From: Phycisphaerae bacterium
Lineage (GTDB): Bacteria > Planctomycetota > Phycisphaerae > JAJVII01
Assembly: GCA_022072085.1 (NCBI GenBank)
Contig: JAJVII010000036.1
Location: 1 to 64,000 of the forward strand
Direction: 5' to 3'
DNA: 64,000 nt
In this document: piece by piece, positions 60,586 through 64,000 of the stretch
How the letters are laid out: each line of letters begins with the position of its first letter
How positions within the stretch are numbered: the first letter of the stretch is position 1
Notes under the pieces: model-generated
What the model saw: the letters and a program-made list of their open reading frames with translations, nothing else
Told to the model about the DNA's origin: nothing
Databases searched by the model: none
Position numbers and translations under genes: made by a program

Positions 60586-63500
60586 TCAGTTGCCTGCCTG
60601 GGCCAAGTTGACGAGTTCGTTTGTATGATACTCCAGTTTCACGCTGAGCACGCGCCCGTTGCCGGGGTCGGCGATGAAGAGGCGGCGGTCGGTATCGGTC
60701 GCGAGGTAGGCGCCGTGCATCAGGGCGACCTCGTCCCCGCCGATCGGCCGCGTCGTCGGCGGACCGCCCGTCGGGTTCAGCGGCTTGCCGTCGTCCACGT
60801 TGCCGTATCGGCCGATCCGCATGACCATGTTGCCGGCCGAGTCCAGCACCGCGACGCTGTAGCGGTCCATTTCCGGGGCGAAGCTGCGGTCGAAGTAGTC
60901 GTGGGCGAAGCGGAAGTTCCAGCACGCGCAGCCGACGCCCATGTTCTTGCCGCCGAAGCCGACGCCGCCGTAGAGCCACTCGGCCCCCTCGACCCAGGCC
61001 GACCCCTGCATCGCGCTGGTGACGTCGAACGGCCGCTTGGGATAGCTGGCCTCGTCCAGCGGCACGGGGATCTTCTCCGACGCGGTCAGCACGCGGCCTT
61101 TGTCAGCCGGGAACTTCATTACCGTGCCGCTCATGTCGTTGTAGTATCGCTTGCCGTCGAGCACGCGGGTGGCGGCGGACATCACGTAGATCTGATCGCT
61201 GTTGTCGATGGCGACGCCGTAGAGGTCGGCCAGACCGGGCACGGCGTCCTCGCGGACCAGCCGCCCGTGGCTGTCCCAGACATGCACGCAGGTGGCGCCG
61301 CCGCGTCCGCCGAGCAGGCGGCCGGGGAACACCGGCGGCTTGTAGGGCTTGCCGACGTGGACGAACTTCGCGTCGGTCCGCACCTCCATCACGAAGCCCA
61401 GCAGGCAGCCGACGATCATGTTCCCCCTGGCCGACACGAACATGCCGCCGTGATGCCACCCGCCGTCGCTGGGCATGACCAGCCCGCTGACCAGGTCGTC
61501 GCGCTTCGTGCCGCTGTTCCAGCCGTAGGCGACGCCCTTGCGCTCCTCGCCGTAGTCCCAGGGGACTTCGCGCCAGTCGGCGCCTCCCGCGGGGACCTTC
61601 TCGAACCGTCCGACGGTCTCGACCGAACGGAAGTAGGCCATGCCCGAGAGATCGAAGCACATGTCCTCGGCGTCGAAGGGCGCCGCCAGCGGGCGGGCCC
61701 CGGGCGAGGATGACGCCGGGTCCAGTTCGAACATCGTCTGGAAGCTCTTGCCGTTGGCCGCGTCGTCGCCCTCGGCCACGTAGAGCTTGCTGGTGGTCTC
61801 GTCGACATAGAGCCGCTGGCGCTGGTGGTGCTCGACGCCGGGCGGGATGTTCAGGGCGGCGACGTCGTCGCCGAAATTGTGCTTGCGGACCACCTTGCCG
61901 TCGCGGATCGCGAGCAGGACGATGGTTCCCTGGGTGGCGTGCTGGCGGCTGAGCACGTTGGACATCTGGTCTTCGCGGGTGATCCAGATGGTCGGCTCGT
62001 CGGCCCAGCCGTCCAGTTCGGCGAACAGTTCAACCCCGGTCGAGCGGTAGCGGGAGGCCCCAGCGTCGCCGTAGACCTGGATGCCCAGGGGGTAGCTGGC
62101 CAACTCCTTCGGGTTGTCGAACGGCCCGAAGCGGGTCAGCCGCGACAGGACGGCCGCGGTGTCGAACTCGTTCATCAGCTTCCAACTGAAGACGTAGATC
62201 TCGCCGTTCTTCTGATTGATCGCCACCTTGGCCGGCCGCTTGACCTTGATCGACTTGAGCAGGTTGCCGTCGGAGGCGAAGACCTGAACGCGGTCGTTGA
62301 GGTGGTCGGCCACGTAGACCCGCCCGGCGGCGTCGGTCGCTACCGAGCCGGGGACGTTGAATCGGTCGTCGCCGCTGCCGCACTTCGTCGGGTCGATGCT
62401 GCCTCTGAAGACCTCGGCCTTGGCGTCGGGGCCAGCCTCCATGTCCAGCCGCACCACCGCCGGCACGCAGCGCCAGTCGGTGGTGTACTGGATGTCCTGC
62501 GACGCGTGGCCGCGGGCGCCGTAGATGTAGCAGGTGAGGTAGAGCCATCGCCCGTCCGGGCTCAGGGCGGCGCTGCGCGGCACGGCCCGGGCGGTCGGCA
62601 GGGGGCGGTCGCGGCGGAGCGGGGCGTCGATGAACGTCCGCGGGCCGGTCAGCTCCAGCCCGCCGGTCGTGCCGTCGGCGCCCAGGCGGTTGAGCAGCGC
62701 ATCGGCCAGCGCGATGCGACTGCCCGCGACGGCCATCGCCGACGCGCCGGCGCCGTACATGCCATAGTGCTCATTGTCGCCGACGCCGACGACGGAGCGG
62801 TACTGATCGGTCCTGGGGTTGTAGGTCTGGATGTTCCACGAGTTGCCCCCGCCGGTCAGGAAACTGCACTGGAGAAAGTTGGTCTTCACCGGCAGCTTGG
62901 CCCCGTCCTGGGCGAAGCTGCGCCAGGTGACGCCCTTGGCCTGGTCGATCTTGTCGGCCGGGAACGGGTAGAGGGTGCGGAGGTAGTGGCCGGCATGGTC
63001 GTACAGGCAGAGCGAGTCGATGCCGTTGCCGCCGTCGTAGACGTAGACGCCCTCGGGGCGGGCGGCCATCAACGGGGGCAAGCGCGACTGGCGCCGCTTG
63101 GACGACCAGAACATCGTTCGCTCGAACCGGGCCTGGAGGCCGAGGCTGACGCGGAACCGGAGGCGGTCGGTATTTTCGGAGTATCGCCCGGCGTCATCCT
63201 TGCCGTCCCAGACCAGGGCCTGATGCCGGGAGTCCTTCTGGAGCGGGGCAGGGGCGTGGGGGCCCAGCACACCGGAGGCCAGGTGGCGGATGATGCGCCC
63301 GCCGGCGTCTTCGACGGCGACCGTCACGTCGCACAGGCCCTTCGTGGTGAACTCGATCGTGAAGCGGTCGCGCGGCGGGTCGCTGGAGGCGTCCTTGCTC
63401 CGCGTGACGGCCGGCTTGCTCTGGAATTCGTAGACGGCCTCGCGTTTGATGCGGAACTCGTCGGCGTCATCGGCGGCGGCTGCGACGGCCGAAGTCGCCA

Positions 63501-63600
63501 GCACGGCGACGGCCAGAGCGATCGGCCCCGCCCACGGCGCGCGGGCTGATCGGCGTTGGGGCAAAGCTCCGGGCGAGCGGACGGATACGCGTCTATGCAT
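60586..63600 (-). CDS. NHL-propeller family paralogue B
   Basis: 1004 residues, the longest copy. Signal peptide core PIALAVAVLATSAVAAAA. The Ig-like segment carries an 8-residue insertion (SKDASSDPPRDR) before the strand FTIEFTTKGLCDVTVAVED. Blades GRVYVADHLNDRVQVFA and GEIYVFSWK. WHHGGMFVSARGN keeps the His pair. EVPWDYGEERKGVAYGW is the family consensus in full form. C-x-C at 891-893 in GVGCACWNFRFAHDYFDRSF. Its C-terminal module is almost the same as that of paralogue A at both protein and DNA level. It begins 9 bp after the stop of A, the tightest junction in the array. Confidence 0.87.
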   Translation of the reverse strand: MHRRVSVRSPGALPQRRSARAPWAGPIALAVAVLATSAVAAAADDADEFRIKREAVYEFQSKPAVTRSKDASSDPPRDRFTIEFTTKGLCDVTVAVEDAGGRIIRHLASGVLGPHAPAPLQKDSRHQALVWDGKDDAGRYSENTDRLRFRVSLGLQARFERTMFWSSKRRQSRLPPLMAARPEGVYVYDGGNGIDSLCLYDHAGHYLRTLYPFPADKIDQAKGVTWRSFAQDGAKLPVKTNFLQCSFLTGGGNSWNIQTYNPRTDQYRSVVGVGDNEHYGMYGAGASAMAVAGSRIALADALLNRLGADGTTGGLELTGPRTFIDAPLRRDRPLPTARAVPRSAALSPDGRWLYLTCYIYGARGHASQDIQYTTDWRCVPAVVRLDMEAGPDAKAEVFRGSIDPTKCGSGDDRFNVPGSVATDAAGRVYVADHLNDRVQVFASDGNLLKSIKVKRPAKVAINQKNGEIYVFSWKLMNEFDTAAVLSRLTRFGPFDNPKELASYPLGIQVYGDAGASRYRSTGVELFAELDGWADEPTIWITREDQMSNVLSRQHATQGTIVLLAIRDGKVVRKHNFGDDVAALNIPPGVEHHQRQRLYVDETTSKLYVAEGDDAANGKSFQTMFELDPASSSPGARPLAAPFDAEDMCFDLSGMAYFRSVETVGRFEKVPAGGADWREVPWDYGEERKGVAYGWNSGTKRDDLVSGLVMPSDGGWHHGGMFVSARGNMIVGCLLGFVMEVRTDAKFVHVGKPYKPPVFPGRLLGGRGGATCVHVWDSHGRLVREDAVPGLADLYGVAIDNSDQIYVMSAATRVLDGKRYYNDMSGTVMKFPADKGRVLTASEKIPVPLDEASYPKRPFDVTSAMQGSAWVEGAEWLYGGVGFGGKNMGVGCACWNFRFAHDYFDRSFAPEMDRYSVAVLDSAGNMVMRIGRYGNVDDGKPLNPTGGPPTTRPIGGDEVALMHGAYLATDTDRRLFIADPGNGRVLSVKLEYHTNELVNLAQAGN

Positions 63601-63609
63601 TGCAGAGCC

Positions 63610-64000
63610 TCATGGCTGGCCGGCATTCTCCAGGCCGACTGACTCACTGGTACGATACGCCAGCCGCACGCTCAGGATGCGCTCGTTGGACGGGTCGGCG
63701 ATGAACAGGCGGCGGTCGGTGTCGGTGGCCAGGTAGGCCCCATGGACCAGGGCGACCTCGTCGCCGCCGATCGGCCGCGTTGCCGGCGGTCCGCCGGCCG
63801 GATCCAGCGGCTTGCCGTCGTCCACGTTGCCATATCGGCCGATCCGCATGATCAGGTTGCCGGCCGAGTCCAGCACCGCGACGCTGTAGCGGTCCATTTC
63901 CGGGGCGAACGACCTGGCGAAGTAGTCCAGCGTGAAGCGATCGTTCCAGCACGCGCAGCCGATGCCCAGGTTCTTGCCGCCCCAGCCGACGCCGCCGTAC
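63610..64000 (-). CDS. NHL-propeller family paralogue A, C-terminal part only (cut by window end)
   Basis: The last 129 residues are visible, starting YGGVGWGGKNLGIGCACWND. All C-terminal family marks are present: GCACWNDRFTLDYFARSF, MDRYSVAVLDSAGNLIMRIG, RYGNVDDGKP, IGGDEVALVHGAYLATDTDRRLFIADP. It ends SESVGLENAGQP. The remaining roughly 870 codons lie beyond the window, so the array continues upstream and its true size is unknown. Confidence 0.85.
   Translation of the reverse strand, partial: YGGVGWGGKNLGIGCACWNDRFTLDYFARSFAPEMDRYSVAVLDSAGNLIMRIGRYGNVDDGKPLDPAGGPPATRPIGGDEVALVHGAYLATDTDRRLFIADPSNERILSVRLAYRTSESVGLENAGQP

Noticed and set aside
58252-61713. 1153-codon plus-strand ORF spanning two minus-strand genes
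   Set aside because: Crosses the junction of paralogues B and C, no signal or motif, clear shadow.
41262-64000. Tandem 3-kb repetition considered as a CRISPR, transposon or assembly artefact
   Set aside because: The units are diverged complete genes with distinct signal peptides, insertions and tails. There are no terminal repeats, target duplications or transposase.

Overview
The window is GC-rich chromosomal DNA from a bacterium that is most likely a planctomycete, probably of the class Phycisphaerae. The signs are: many large secreted proteins with no SusC/SusD pair, a Cys-type sulfatase, a PEP-CTERM protein, BlaI/BlaR, a GspA/GspB-like pair, the GYWK(N/T)H exported proteins, and TTQP-rich linkers after signal peptides. 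Class-level placement is inference. No phage, transposase, CRISPR array or rRNA was seen.

Layout. Positions 1-771 (minus): BlaR1-like sensor (cut by the window edge) and BlaI repressor. 1194-11403: a carbohydrate-degradation neighbourhood with a clan-A glycoside hydrolase, an alpha/beta hydrolase, a PcRGLX/YetA-like exo-rhamnogalacturonan lyase-like protein translationally coupled to a sulfatase, and a beta-propeller lipoprotein. 11616-15388 (minus): a rhombosortase-like rhomboid protease directly downstream of a VIT/VWA protein that carries a GlyGly-CTERM-like tail, plus a TetR regulator and repeated AGTGCTA motifs before the VIT/VWA gene. 15540-22180: a zinc alcohol dehydrogenase; then on the plus strand a zinc-ribbon membrane protein, inositol-1-phosphate synthase, a PQQ-type propeller lipoprotein, an alpha/alpha-toroid protein and a GT1-like glycosyltransferase. 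22259-25614 (minus): two tandem GYWK(N/T)H exported proteins and a PEP-CTERM protein. 26206-35162: short alpha-glucan phosphorylase, two parS sites, truB, tRNA-Val(TAC), a cyclase/FAH-family pair, a GspA/GspB-like pair and a 32-codon membrane ORF. 35335-40275: a GATase-like exported protein, an aldo/keto reductase and a large CBM/GH39-like hydrolase.

41262-64000 is dominated by a tandem family of secreted proteins of about 950-1000 residues: six complete copies and one cut by the window end. Each has a FlgD-like Ig segment near the N-terminus, a long NHL-like beta-propeller and a strongly conserved C-terminal module with an invariant C-x-C motif. They form two minus-strand operons (64000 to 53169 and 50047 to 41262), separated by a plus-strand glycoside-hydrolase-like gene and a 66-codon exported ORF. 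I cannot assign a function to the family. Its density, co-transcription and surroundings make it the most unusual system in the window, followed by the rhombosortase/VIT-VWA pair.

The high GC content creates hundreds of long antisense and out-of-frame ORFs; these have been left out. Starts were chosen mainly from Shine-Dalgarno spacing and signal-peptide position.
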